Shown piece after piece: positions 48,100-57,453 of a stretch of DNA of 64,000 nucleotides (the first letter of the stretch is position 1; each line of letters opens with the position of its first letter). Source of the stretch: Chitinophaga sancti (lineage in GTDB: Bacteria; Bacteroidota; Bacteroidia; Chitinophagales; Chitinophagaceae). The notes beneath the pieces were generated by a model. The model had not been told where the DNA came from and made no database searches. It saw only the letters and a program-made list of their open reading frames with translations. Both the position numbers and the translations under genes were made by a program. Where the stretch lies: contig NZ_CP139247.1 in assembly GCF_034087045.1 (NCBI RefSeq), positions 4,304,001 to 4,368,000 on the forward strand. Direction: 5' to 3'.

Positions 48100-50463
48100 A
48101 TGTCAGGAATGTTTAAGACTACGCTGCTTCTTATACTATTTTGCTTTCCAATCGTACTATTTGCACAACATGGCGGCGCCATTACCGGCCGCATTACAGC
48201 CTTCGATGGCCAACCAATTGAACTCGTTTCCATTTCTATCGTTGAATTACAGAAAGGTACCCTTACAGACAACGATGGTAATTATAGAATAGAAGACATC
48301 AATCCTGGTACTTACACCCTAAGGATCCAGCTCCTTGGTGCTGCACAAAAAGAATTCAGTGTGGCAGTGACTCTTGGTCGCCCGGCTGTACTGGATTACC
48401 AGTTCACCAAAGAAAACATCCAGGCTTTACAGGAAGTGCGCGTAATCGGGAATATCAATAAGTTCTCCAGGAAAGAAAGCTACTACGTAAGCCGTCTTCC
48501 CCTGAAGAACCTCGAAAACCCACAGGTTTACAACGTGGTGCCAAAGGAACTGATCGAAGAACAGATGTCCGTAGACCTGGGTAGCATTTCCAAAAACGTA
48601 CCCGGTGCAGGTATTCCAATGATTGCCAACCAGGGTCGCGTTACCTTCCGCCAGCGCGGTTTTGAAACAGAACCCAATGCGCGGAATGGGGTAGCTGGTG
48701 CAGCTTTCGCCACCCTCGATCCTGTGAACCTGGAAAGGGTAGAAGCCATCAAAGGCCCGTCTGCCACCCTGTTCGGTACCAATATCTCCAGCAGCTACGG
48801 TGGTTTGTACAACCGTGTTACCAAAAAGCCTTTCAACGGTTTTGGCGGTGAGGTTTCCTTTACCGGTGGTAGCTGGAACTACAACCGTCTTACTGTAGAT
48901 GTCAATACGCCCGTTAATAAAGATAAAACAATGCTCTTCCGTCTGAATGGTGCCACTACCTTCCAGAAGAGTTTCCAGGATATGGGCTTTACTAATAACC
49001 TGAGCCTGGCGCCAAGTTTCTCTTACCAGATCACAGATCGTCTTTCCCTGCTGTTAGATGTGGAATTTGGGCAGGAAAAAGGTACTTCTGTCGTTCGGTT
49101 CAATCCTTACACCGGAGGCGGTAAAACCCTCTCTATTGCCGATATGAAGTTTCCTTACAAGCGACTCTTCCTGAGCAATGAACTGGCTTACCAGACACAG
49201 ATGATGAACATCTTCGCCCAGATCAACTATAAGATATCCGAACACTGGACCTCTCAAACGGTGGTATCCCGTGCCCGTTCTTCCATCAATGGTTATATCA
49301 ATGCGCTGAACGGTCGTACGGATTCTACCCTGCGCGCCAGTGTGATCTCAGGTTATACTACCTTCATCGCTACTGATATTCAGCAGAACTTTATCGGTGA
49401 TTTCCACATCGGTAAATTCCGTAACCGTATGGTGGTAGGCCTGGATTATTATAATAACAGCAACTCTTTTGACAGAACGACTGTGGCAGGACCCACCATT
49501 AATTTCCAGCATCCGGGTGCCAACTACCGCCTTAGTAAATCCAAAGTTGATTCATTAGTGGCAGTGGCTACTGGTACCTCTATCCGAAACGAAAACAATG
49601 GCGATAATAGCTATGCAGCATATGCTTCTGATGTGTTCAATATCACACAGAACCTCATGGCCATGGTGAGCCTGCGTGTAGATTACTATCGTGCACAGGG
49701 TACGCATAGCATTATATACGATACCACTGCTGCGGGTACAAATTATCACCAGACAGCCCTGTCTCCAAAACTGGGCCTGGTGTATGAAGTGCTGAAAGAT
49801 AAAGTGTCTGTATTTGGAAACTATATGAATGGCTTTTTCCATGAAACCGGTACTGACTATGCAGGCAATGCCTTCAAACCGGAAGAGGGTAACCAGCTGG
49901 AAGGCGGTGTGAAAGTGGATGTATGGCAGCATAAACTGGTGGGTACATTGAGCTACTACGATATCCAGGTGAAGAATGTGATCATTACCGATCTGGAACA
50001 TGATGGTTACAGCAAACAGAATGGTACACAGCGTAGCAAGGGGCTGGAAGCTGAGATCACTGTAAACCCGGTTAAAGGTCTGAACATCGTGGCCGGTTAT
50101 GCATATAACGATAGTAAATATACAAAGTCGGATAGTGCTACACTGGGTTTAAGACCAGCATTGTCCGGTCCTCCTGATATGTGGAACTTCTGGGCGAGCT
50201 ATCATATTTCCAGTGGAAAACTGAATGGGCTTGGATTTGGTTTTGGTGGAAATGGTGGCAATATGTCTTATCAGACAAACACACGCACTACTAAAATTAC
50301 CATTCCTTCTTATGTAATGCTGGATGCGTCAGTGTTTTATGAGAGAGCTAAGTACCGTATTGGTGTGAAGGTGGATAACCTGACCAGTCAGAAAGCATGG
50401 TCTGTAAGGTTGACACCGCAACCACCGACAAGGGTGTTGGGTAGTTTTGCATTGAAATTCTAA
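48100..50463 (+). CDS. TonB-dependent siderophore-type receptor
   Basis: A 787-residue outer-membrane receptor for TonB-driven import, probably of an iron-siderophore complex. Signal peptide to about residue 23 (IVLFAQ). A carboxypeptidase-regulatory-like domain (GAITGRITAFDGQPIELVS, about 27-105) precedes the plug (EVRVIGNINKFSRKESYYV; LDPVNLERVEAIKGPSATLFG). A 22-strand barrel follows, ending with LGSFALKF. The plug wording with FRQRGFETEP is typical of siderophore receptors, not SusC. No siderophore genes or fecR-type regulator are adjacent. ATG 48109 is an alternative start. A strong terminator follows. Confidence 0.92.
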   Translation: MSGMFKTTLLLILFCFPIVLFAQHGGAITGRITAFDGQPIELVSISIVELQKGTLTDNDGNYRIEDINPGTYTLRIQLLGAAQKEFSVAVTLGRPAVLDYQFTKENIQALQEVRVIGNINKFSRKESYYVSRLPLKNLENPQVYNVVPKELIEEQMSVDLGSISKNVPGAGIPMIANQGRVTFRQRGFETEPNARNGVAGAAFATLDPVNLERVEAIKGPSATLFGTNISSSYGGLYNRVTKKPFNGFGGEVSFTGGSWNYNRLTVDVNTPVNKDKTMLFRLNGATTFQKSFQDMGFTNNLSLAPSFSYQITDRLSLLLDVEFGQEKGTSVVRFNPYTGGGKTLSIADMKFPYKRLFLSNELAYQTQMMNIFAQINYKISEHWTSQTVVSRARSSINGYINALNGRTDSTLRASVISGYTTFIATDIQQNFIGDFHIGKFRNRMVVGLDYYNNSNSFDRTTVAGPTINFQHPGANYRLSKSKVDSLVAVATGTSIRNENNGDNSYAAYASDVFNITQNLMAMVSLRVDYYRAQGTHSIIYDTTAAGTNYHQTALSPKLGLVYEVLKDKVSVFGNYMNGFFHETGTDYAGNAFKPEEGNQLEGGVKVDVWQHKLVGTLSYYDIQVKNVIITDLEHDGYSKQNGTQRSKGLEAEITVNPVKGLNIVAGYAYNDSKYTKSDSATLGLRPALSGPPDMWNFWASYHISSGKLNGLGFGFGGNGGNMSYQTNTRTTKITIPSYVMLDASVFYERAKYRIGVKVDNLTSQKAWSVRLTPQPPTRVLGSFALKF

Positions 50464-50470
50464 ATAAAAT

Positions 50471-50530
50471 ATTCCTGGAAGAGGGGATTCATCCTCCCGT
50501 TGATAAATTCCCTCTTCCAGGAATGTTTTT
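50471..50530 (+). terminator. Intrinsic terminator after the receptor gene
   Basis: A perfect 15-bp stem (50471-50485 with 50510-50524), followed by GTTTTT. Confidence 0.9.
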
Positions 50531-50663
50531 ATAACAGGATCATCCTACCGTTTTATAGTAAGAATAATTACATCGATAGCTGGCTTTTATTATCATTCAT
50601 CTCCCCATAAAAGACCTTTAGCGTCCCGGTTTTACCCCCTTTATCACTTCCTTCACTCACCAG

Positions 50664-50735
50664 TCAATACCCATGCGCCATGCTCAAAAGTGGCATTACA
50701 ATCCCCACGATAACACCGATTACTTTTTTCATCAT
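50664..50735 (-). CDS. Possible 22-23-residue hydrophobic micropeptide
   Basis: On the minus strand, ATGATG at 50730-50735 opens a short frame ending at TGA 50664-50666. The peptide has a Lys-Lys start and a hydrophobic core (KKVIGVIVGIVMPLLSMAHG). It faces pepE across a shared promoter region. It may be chance; the similarity in layout to the other tiny membrane proteins is the only support. Confidence 0.25.
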   Translation of the reverse strand: MMKKVIGVIVGIVMPLLSMAHGY

Positions 50736-50747
50736 AGAACTAATATA

Positions 50748-50755
50748 TACCTTTG
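50748..50755 (+). promoter_or_regulatory. Bacteroidota -7 element for pepE
   Basis: TACCTTTG is an exact TAnnTTTG match 32 bases before ATG 50780. The longer open frame starts inside it. Confidence 0.7.
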
Positions 50756-50779
50756 CACCATAATATTAAACCAATATTC

Positions 50780-51481
50780 ATGAAAAACGTTGTACTAGCC
50801 AGTACTTCTACACTTTACGGTGAAAAATACCTTCAGTACCTCCTCCCGGTCATGCAGGAACTCTTTGCCGGTATCGACGAAATCATCTTCATTCCTTATG
50901 CCCGTCCTGGTGGCATCTCGCACGATGAATATACTGCCCGGGCTACCGCCGGTCTGGCGACTATCGGCATCAATGTAAAGGGGCTTCATACTTTCGCAGA
51001 TCCTGCACAGGCTATCCGCGAGGCCAAAGGCTTCTTCACTGGTGGCGGTAATACTTTCGTACTGGTAAAACAACTGCATGAACTCAGATTAATGGAGCTG
51101 CTCAGCGATGTTGTCTCTAAAGGCACACCTTATATAGGCGCAAGTGCCGGCAGCAATATCGGTGGTGTGAATATGCAAACGACGAACGATATGCCGATCG
51201 TATATCCGCCCAGTTTCCAGACTATGGGTTTAATGCCGTACAATTTAAACCCGCACTACCAGGAACCAACTCCCGGTGTACCACACATGGGTGAAACCAG
51301 GGAAACCCGTATACTCGAATTCCATACCCAGCAATCTATTCCAGTGATCGGTCTGCGCGAAGGCAGCTGGATCCGTATCAAAGGAAATAATATCCGCCTT
51401 GAAGGTTCCATGCCTGCAAAAATATTCGAACAGGGTAAAACACCTTACGAATTACAAGCAGGCAGTGACATTAAAATCTAA
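50780..51481 (+). CDS. pepE: Dipeptidase E (peptidase family S51)
   Basis: A 233-residue cytoplasmic serine peptidase specific for N-terminal Asp dipeptides. The nucleophile is Ser122 in GASAGSN, preceded by FFTGGGNTF. LNPHYQEP carries the likely catalytic histidine. The start at 50780 (MKNVVLASTS) is set by the promoter element. A small membrane-protein gene begins two bases after the stop and is probably co-transcribed. Confidence 0.93.
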   Translation: MKNVVLASTSTLYGEKYLQYLLPVMQELFAGIDEIIFIPYARPGGISHDEYTARATAGLATIGINVKGLHTFADPAQAIREAKGFFTGGGNTFVLVKQLHELRLMELLSDVVSKGTPYIGASAGSNIGGVNMQTTNDMPIVYPPSFQTMGLMPYNLNPHYQEPTPGVPHMGETRETRILEFHTQQSIPVIGLREGSWIRIKGNNIRLEGSMPAKIFEQGKTPYELQAGSDIKI

Positions 51482-51483
51482 TT

Positions 51484-51753
51484 ATGATACTTAATATACG
51501 TTCCCTTCGCAGGCAGATCAAAGCACAGCGATACAAGGATATTCCTGTTACGCTTAGCCTGCTGTTTATTCCTGTGGCATTGTCCTTACTGATCACGGAG
51601 CAGGTCTACACCACATGCATCCTGTTATCTGTGTTCATAGCTGTTTACACAGCTGGTGCATTCGTGATAAAAAAGCGAAGACCATTATTTTTCAGGCCAC
51701 TTCTCATTGCAGCCGCAATACTATTCGTGATTGTTTCAGAAAAGATCATTTAA
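51484..51753 (+). CDS. Small membrane protein of unknown function
   Basis: An 89-residue protein. A basic N terminus (NIRSLRRQIKAQRYKD) is followed by three hydrophobic segments: VTLSLLFIPVALSLLI, TTCILLSVFIAVYTAGAFV and LLIAAAILFVIV. The basic residues KKRR lie between the last two. No family was recognised. It starts two bases after pepE, and a terminator begins five bases after its stop. Confidence 0.7.
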   Translation: MILNIRSLRRQIKAQRYKDIPVTLSLLFIPVALSLLITEQVYTTCILLSVFIAVYTAGAFVIKKRRPLFFRPLLIAAAILFVIVSEKII

Positions 51754-51758
51754 GCAGA

Positions 51759-51797
51759 AAGAGGGGGTGTATCAAAAGTTAGATACACCCTCTTTTA
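51759..51797 (+). terminator. Intrinsic terminator of the pepE operon
   Basis: AGAGGGGGTGTATC and GATACACCCTCT form a stem with one bulged G, followed by TTTTAA. Confidence 0.85.
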
Positions 51798-51926
51798 ATT
51801 CGGATACAGGGTAGCGTCAGATTCCATTTTATGTGGTGCCCAGGGGTTTCATTTATTAATAATAGCCCTCTTTTTAATATTTTTTTATCACAGTCTAATT
51901 ATCTTTTCGCTTGTTTAACATTATGT

Positions 51927-51958
51927 TTTGTTAATTCTAAAAAGTTTACTTAAGTTTA
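51927..51958 (+). promoter_or_regulatory. Candidate promoter of the susC-susD operon
   Basis: TTTG at 51927-51930, a 20-base spacer, and TAAGTTTA at 51951-51958 (seven of eight positions). It implies a leader of about 510 bases that contains the hairpin array. Confidence 0.5.
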
Positions 51959-52139
51959 ACACATCATAATGATTTACTTCCTCTGAAACACCTTCTCCAT
52001 CTAACCTTCTTCCTGTAGAGTTTTATTTCCATTTTATCCTAGCTGTAATCGTTGCGAAAAGACATGTGAATATTTGAAAGAACAATGAACATAAAAGAAG
52101 GGCAATCGCTTATTAAATCAAACAAGTAAAAATTTAGTC

Positions 52140-52417
52140 GTGTAATACCTACACTGATGGAATAATAATTTCCAAAATCTTCATTCGCTGCATGTTCCAC
52201 GTGCAGTAAACAGGAAGCTATTATCAAAAAGACAATTCAACTGCATGTCATTCATGTGGTAAAGGGAAAACTATTTTCAAAATCAAAATGAACTGCATGA
52301 AACACGTGTAGTACCAGGGGAATTATTTTCATAAACAATTTAAACTGCATGCATCGCATGTAGTAAAGGGGATCCTTATATCAAATAATAAATATCACGC
52401 TGTGTTTACAACACAGC
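52140..52417 (+). repeat. Array of hairpins every 48-54 bases in the susC leader
   Basis: Hairpins start at 52140, 52188, 52241, 52293, 52345 and 52399. The four central ones share CTGCATG as 5' arm and have 3' arms CGTGCAG, CATGTGG, CGTGTAG and CATGTAG. All four still pair through Watson-Crick or G-T pairs around changing five-base loops. The first (GTGTA/TACAC) and last (GCTGTGTT/AACACAGC) have different stems at the same spacing. Linkers share GTAAAGGGG and TATTTTCA motifs. The last hairpin ends 56 bases before the susC ATG. A 14-codon frame (ATG 52085) lies upstream and may be a leader peptide or chance. Confidence 0.85.
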
Positions 52418-52473
52418 AGGGGGAAGTTTTTGCTTTAACACACTCTATATTATCAACAAAAATTAGCAACTCA

Positions 52474-55400
52474 ATGCAAAGATCGTTTATTGTATGTACG
52501 GTCCTGTTTCTGCTATGCGCTTTCGGAGCCATTGCACAGGAAAAGAAAACAGTTTCGGGGTCTGTACAGGATGAAAAAGGCAACCCACTTGTGGGCGTAA
52601 GTGTGCAGGAAAAAGGTACCAGCAATGGTGCAAGTACCGGTGACGGAGGAAAGTTTTCATTGAAAGTCGCTCCTGGCGCTACATTGATCTTCTCGTACAT
52701 TGGTTATCTGAAACAGGAAGTAGCAGCATCTGCCGCATCTTCTGTACAAATGGCACCCGATCAGACAGGCCTGAATGAAGTAGTGGTTACCGCTATGGGT
52801 ATTAAAAGAGAAGCACGTGCACTCGGTTATGCTGTAAGCACCGTCAGTTCGAAAGAACTTACCAAGACAGGATCGACCAACTTTGCTTCTGCACTTTATG
52901 GTAAAGCAGCCGGTGTAAAGATCGTATCTGCTCCCGGTGGTGCTGGTAGTGCAGTATCCGTACAGGTAAGAGGTGTCTCTTCCTATGGGATGAATACACA
53001 ACCTTTGTATGTAGTAGATGGTATCCCTATCCGTAACTTCAACACGCTGACTTCACAGTCATGGGGTACGACCAACAGTCGTATTGATGGAAACGGTGCA
53101 CTTGACATCAACCCGGAAGATATCGAAAGTCTCACGATATTGAAAGGCGCCAGTGCATCTGCACTCTACGGTTCTGAAGCCACCAACGGTGTTGTGGTAA
53201 TTACCACCAAAAAAGGTAGCAAAAGCAGGGGCCTTGGTGTAGATATCAATTACACCTATAACCTTGAGAACATTGCGAACAGTCCCGACTACCAGAACGA
53301 ATATGGTCCGGGCTACGATGCACAGACCAACGTAGGGAATGGTATTGCTGACTATGAAGGCTGGGTGACCGATTCGGATGGTTCTACGCATCCTTACTAT
53401 CGTGCTTACGCACAGTTTGGTCCTAAGTTCGACAACAGCTCAGTGAAGTACTGGGATGGTTCTACCCGTACCTATAAGGCCAATAAAAATAACTACAAAG
53501 AATTTTATCAGCAGGGTTATAACTCTAACCTGAATATAGCATTGTCAAATGCCAATGAGAATGGTAGTTATCGTATGTCTTATACCCGTACCGATTATAA
53601 AAGTATTATGCCAGGTAGCAACCTGAATAAAAACAACTTTAACTTTAACGGTACACTCAAGCTGAATAAAAAAGTGTCAGTGGATCTCGTATCTACTTAC
53701 AACAATAATTTTACCCATAACCGCGCCTATGCGATGAGTAACATTTTCGGTTCATATGGCGGTTTCTTCAGCCGTATGGATGATATGGGTACATATTACG
53801 ATAAGTACAAAACATCCAACGGGTATAAATATGTAATGTATAACAACAGTAACTATGATCAGGATGAGAAGTTAACTTACAACATACGTGCTACCAACCT
53901 GCTGGATTACCTGTATACCAATCTGCGTAACAGTTATGATGAAACACAAAACCGCTTCATCAACAGTATCACGCTGAATGTAAGTCTGCTTGACAACCTG
54001 AAATTCCGCGGCCGCATCGGTGGTGACTATACCGGCTGGAGCGCTGCTGATAAAGAACATAATACACAGCCGGCATCCGTGGGTTATACAGGGGCATATT
54101 CTTTGGAAACACGTAATAACAACGTGACATATGGTGACGTCCTGTTGACGTATAATCCTAAAATTAATAAAGACTTTGACCTCTCTGCCACAGGTGGTGC
54201 TTCCGGTAGAAAACAGACCTATACTTACCAGAAAACTTCAACGGCCGATGGTCTTGTAAATGAGAACTGGTTCAGCCTGAGCAACTCTGCCAGCACTGTT
54301 ACTGCTTCTTCCGCAAGAGCCACGCAGTTGGATGTGGCTGCCTTTGGTATGCTTAACCTGAGCTTTAGGAATTACCTTTATTTGGAAGCGACCGGTCGCT
54401 ATGAAGGTACTTCTACATTGCCATCCAATGTAAACTCTTATTTTTATCCATCCGTGAATGCAGGTTTTGTATTTTCTGATGTGGTTAAAATGCCTTCCTG
54501 GATGAACTATGGAAAGTTGAGGGCATCTTATGGACTGGTGGGTAACCATCCTGCTATTTATGCTGCGAATGTGGCTTATAACCAATACTCACTGGCATAC
54601 GATGGTGCTACCATTCTTTATCAGCAGCCTAATGCTTCCGGGTTTGGTAATGAAAATATTGTATCTGAACAGAAACGTGAGGCGGAAATCGGTGTTGAAA
54701 CCAGGTTCCTTGATGGTAAAATCGGCCTTGACCTGAGTTACTACAATAACAAGGTCAATAAACAAATACTTACAGCAAGTACGGCTCCTTCCAGCGGTGC
54801 TACATCAGCACTGGTAAATGCAGGTAGTATTTCCAACTACGGTGTGGAAGCAGCCATCAGTGCCACTCCAATAGAAACAAAGAATTTCCGCTGGAGTACC
54901 CGTTTCAACTTCGCAATCAACAGGAACAAGCTGACTGAATTGGGTAGTGGTCTTACCAGTCTTACCAATGATGTTGAAGGTGGTGGTTACCTGATCCTGC
55001 GCTCTGAAATAGGCGATGCGCTGGGTAATATTTATGTGCACCCCATGACGACGGATGCCAATGGTAACAAAGTGGTAAGTGATGATGGTTACTACACAGT
55101 AGATGCCAATTCTTACAAATACGTTGGTAACATTATGCCAAAGGTAGTGGGTGGTTTCTCAAACACTATCAGCTATAAAGCCTTTACATTAGACTTCACA
55201 CTCGATTACCGCTTTGGTGGCAAGCTGGTATCTATCCCTACTTACTACCAGGTCGGCGCAGGTATGTTTAAGAGCACCCTGAAATACAGGGATGCAGCAC
55301 ATGGTGGTATCAGTTATGTTGCGAATGATGATGCAACTGCCGATTACACAGCCAGCGAAAGTGGTGACCGTCATGATGGTTTGATCCTGAATGGGGTAAC

Positions 55401-55752
55401 CTCTACCGGTGCTACCAACACCAAGGTTATTACTGCGGCCGCGTATTACGAGAATACATTCAACTGGCGTACAGATGGTGATTATTCTGCTGCAGTATAT
55501 AATAATAGTTATATCAAAGTTCGTGAAGTAGCATTTTCCTACAGCATGCCTAAAAAAGTCACACAGCGTCTGCATGTACAACAATTACAGGTGTCACTGA
55601 TAGGTCGCAACCTGTTTTACCTGTACAAGTCGCTGCCTTATGGTTTAGATCCTGAAGTGGCAGTAGGTTCCAGCTGGGTGAACCAGGGGGTTGACAATGG
55701 TACTGCCGGTCCTACCCGTAGTCTCGGTGCCAGCCTGCGTGCGCGCTTCTAA
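52474..55752 (+). CDS. SusC/RagA family TonB-linked outer-membrane transporter
   Basis: A 1092-residue glycan or peptide importer of the outer membrane. Signal peptide to about residue 22 (FGAIAQ). A carboxypeptidase-regulatory-like domain (VSGSVQDEKGNPLVGVSV, about 27-100) precedes the plug with LNEVVVTAMGIKREARALGY, YVVDGIPIRN and INPEDIESLTILKGASASA. A large barrel ends at LGASLRARF. ATG 52474 is preferred; 24 further in-frame residues upstream read through the last leader hairpin. The SusD partner starts 38 bases downstream. No glycoside hydrolase or regulator is adjacent, so the substrate is unknown. Confidence 0.95.
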   Translation: MQRSFIVCTVLFLLCAFGAIAQEKKTVSGSVQDEKGNPLVGVSVQEKGTSNGASTGDGGKFSLKVAPGATLIFSYIGYLKQEVAASAASSVQMAPDQTGLNEVVVTAMGIKREARALGYAVSTVSSKELTKTGSTNFASALYGKAAGVKIVSAPGGAGSAVSVQVRGVSSYGMNTQPLYVVDGIPIRNFNTLTSQSWGTTNSRIDGNGALDINPEDIESLTILKGASASALYGSEATNGVVVITTKKGSKSRGLGVDINYTYNLENIANSPDYQNEYGPGYDAQTNVGNGIADYEGWVTDSDGSTHPYYRAYAQFGPKFDNSSVKYWDGSTRTYKANKNNYKEFYQQGYNSNLNIALSNANENGSYRMSYTRTDYKSIMPGSNLNKNNFNFNGTLKLNKKVSVDLVSTYNNNFTHNRAYAMSNIFGSYGGFFSRMDDMGTYYDKYKTSNGYKYVMYNNSNYDQDEKLTYNIRATNLLDYLYTNLRNSYDETQNRFINSITLNVSLLDNLKFRGRIGGDYTGWSAADKEHNTQPASVGYTGAYSLETRNNNVTYGDVLLTYNPKINKDFDLSATGGASGRKQTYTYQKTSTADGLVNENWFSLSNSASTVTASSARATQLDVAAFGMLNLSFRNYLYLEATGRYEGTSTLPSNVNSYFYPSVNAGFVFSDVVKMPSWMNYGKLRASYGLVGNHPAIYAANVAYNQYSLAYDGATILYQQPNASGFGNENIVSEQKREAEIGVETRFLDGKIGLDLSYYNNKVNKQILTASTAPSSGATSALVNAGSISNYGVEAAISATPIETKNFRWSTRFNFAINRNKLTELGSGLTSLTNDVEGGGYLILRSEIGDALGNIYVHPMTTDANGNKVVSDDGYYTVDANSYKYVGNIMPKVVGGFSNTISYKAFTLDFTLDYRFGGKLVSIPTYYQVGAGMFKSTLKYRDAAHGGISYVANDDATADYTASESGDRHDGLILNGVTSTGATNTKVITAAAYYENTFNWRTDGDYSAAVYNNSYIKVREVAFSYSMPKKVTQRLHVQQLQVSLIGRNLFYLYKSLPYGLDPEVAVGSSWVNQGVDNGTAGPTRSLGASLRARF

Positions 55753-55790
55753 TTTTAATTGCTAAACTATTTGCCTAAATCAGATCACAA

Positions 55791-57362
55791 ATGAAACGTC
55801 TATTCATAAATATTGCTTTCCTTACATTACTTGCGGGTACTTTCAGTTCCTGTAAGAAACAGTTGGAAGAGAATTACGCGAACCCGGAGTTGACCACCAC
55901 CGGCTCCATGGGTAAATTGCTTTCGGGTATGTTCCTAAATAAAAGGATCCATCCTTCTTACTGGGACGGCTATACCTTTATTATGCCTTATACGGCCGGG
56001 TATGCACAGACTGCGGCTATTGATCCCACTGCCCAGATGTATATTCCATCTACGACATACACTGAAAACCGTTGGGTAGATTTTTACGATGGTGCTACCG
56101 GTACCGATTACAACTATTCCGGTCCCGGTATCATGAGCAATTATCGTGAAATGCAGGCTGCTTATAATGAATTGTCTACTTCACAACAGGAATTACAACA
56201 GGTATTCCTGAAGTGTGCAGAGGTGATCGTTTATGACCAGGCATCACAGATGATAGACCTTTGGGGAGATATACCTTTTTCACAGTCTAATTCCCTGAAC
56301 TCAAGCAAGTCGCTCAGTTATGCAGCATTCGATGATGCCGCCAGCCTGTACGACACTATGATTACAAACCTGAAAGTGCTCAATACATACTTTGATACCG
56401 CTTCTATCGCTACTGCCACTAAAACAGAACTGGCAAAACAGGACCTCATGTTTTCCGGCGATCTGACCAAATGGCAGCGTTATGCAAATTCATTGCGTCT
56501 GCGTTTGCTGATGAGAATATCCAATTATGATGAGTCGACTGCAAAATCTGAAGTCACTACCATGCTGGCAGATGCAAGTACATATCCAATGATTTCTGCC
56601 AATGATTACAATGCGGTGGTCTGGATGAGCCCAAGTGCTTTAAAGAGTGATTTATATGATGTGTTCAGCGGTTACCCATACGCACCTGCTTACCTGCTGG
56701 ATACGCTGATGGTCGCAAATGGTGATCCACGTACAGATGTGTTCTGGGATGCAGATGGTACCAATGGTTTCAAAGGATTCCCTTCCACTGGTACATCTAC
56801 AGAATACGAAGCAGGTGGCTATGCTACATATGATTCTGCTACTTTCTTTTACAACTATAATATTCCGGCCGTGCTGATGACCGCTGCAGAAGTGAGCTTC
56901 CTGAAAGCGGAAGCAGATGAAAGATGGAGTCTCGGAACAGCGCAGACTGACTATGAAACTGGTATTACACAGTCTACCGCTTTCTATTATAGTATCAACA
57001 GCAATATGGTGCTGAAGAGTGGTAGCTGGACTGCCCTGACAGCACCTACAACTGCTACCATCAGTACTTACCTGCTGCAGAGCGATATCGCCTACAGCGG
57101 AACCACTACAGAAAAGCTGGCCAAGATCTACACGCAGAAATGGATGAACTTCTTCATTCTGCAATCGGGCCAGGCATGGGCAGAGTACAGAAGAACCGGT
57201 TATCCGGAGCTGAGCTTTGCTACATCCACTTCTTCCAGTGGTAGTACACCTCCAACCCGCCTACTTTATCCGTCTTCGGAACAACTGTATAACAGTGCTA
57301 ACTATTCTGCGGTATCTGGTAACGATACCCGGGATACGAAGATCTTCTGGGATGTTAATTAG
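55791..57362 (+). CDS. SusD/RagB family surface lipoprotein (SusD-like_2 type)
   Basis: A 523-residue nutrient-binding lipoprotein that caps the SusC channel. The lipobox precedes Cys21 (GTFSSCKKQ). The helical TPR-like core is visible in YREMQAAYNELSTSQQELQQ and DQASQMIDLWGDIPFSQ. C-terminal features include AEVSFLKAEADERW, EKLAKIYTQKWMNFF and AWAEYRRTGYPEL. These fit the SusD-like_2 branch rather than classical starch SusD. It is in an operon with susC, closed by the terminator at 57391. Confidence 0.95.
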   Translation: MKRLFINIAFLTLLAGTFSSCKKQLEENYANPELTTTGSMGKLLSGMFLNKRIHPSYWDGYTFIMPYTAGYAQTAAIDPTAQMYIPSTTYTENRWVDFYDGATGTDYNYSGPGIMSNYREMQAAYNELSTSQQELQQVFLKCAEVIVYDQASQMIDLWGDIPFSQSNSLNSSKSLSYAAFDDAASLYDTMITNLKVLNTYFDTASIATATKTELAKQDLMFSGDLTKWQRYANSLRLRLLMRISNYDESTAKSEVTTMLADASTYPMISANDYNAVVWMSPSALKSDLYDVFSGYPYAPAYLLDTLMVANGDPRTDVFWDADGTNGFKGFPSTGTSTEYEAGGYATYDSATFFYNYNIPAVLMTAAEVSFLKAEADERWSLGTAQTDYETGITQSTAFYYSINSNMVLKSGSWTALTAPTTATISTYLLQSDIAYSGTTTEKLAKIYTQKWMNFFILQSGQAWAEYRRTGYPELSFATSTSSSGSTPPTRLLYPSSEQLYNSANYSAVSGNDTRDTKIFWDVN

Positions 57363-57390
57363 ATAAGTAGAGATAAGTGTTTAGTCAAAC

Positions 57391-57420
57391 GGGATGTATC
57401 TTCTGGTACATCCCTTTTTT
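57391..57420 (+). terminator. Intrinsic terminator of the susC-susD operon
   Basis: GGGATGTA, loop TCTTCTGG, TACATCCC, then TTTTTT. Confidence 0.92.
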
Positions 57421-57453
57421 ATTATTTTGAGTGGATTTAAAACTTTTTTCCCT

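Noticed and set aside
52140..52417. CRISPR array (about 19-base repeat with about 33-base spacers)
   Set aside because: The intervening segments resemble one another, the repeats differ in their 3' arms, and no cas genes are near.
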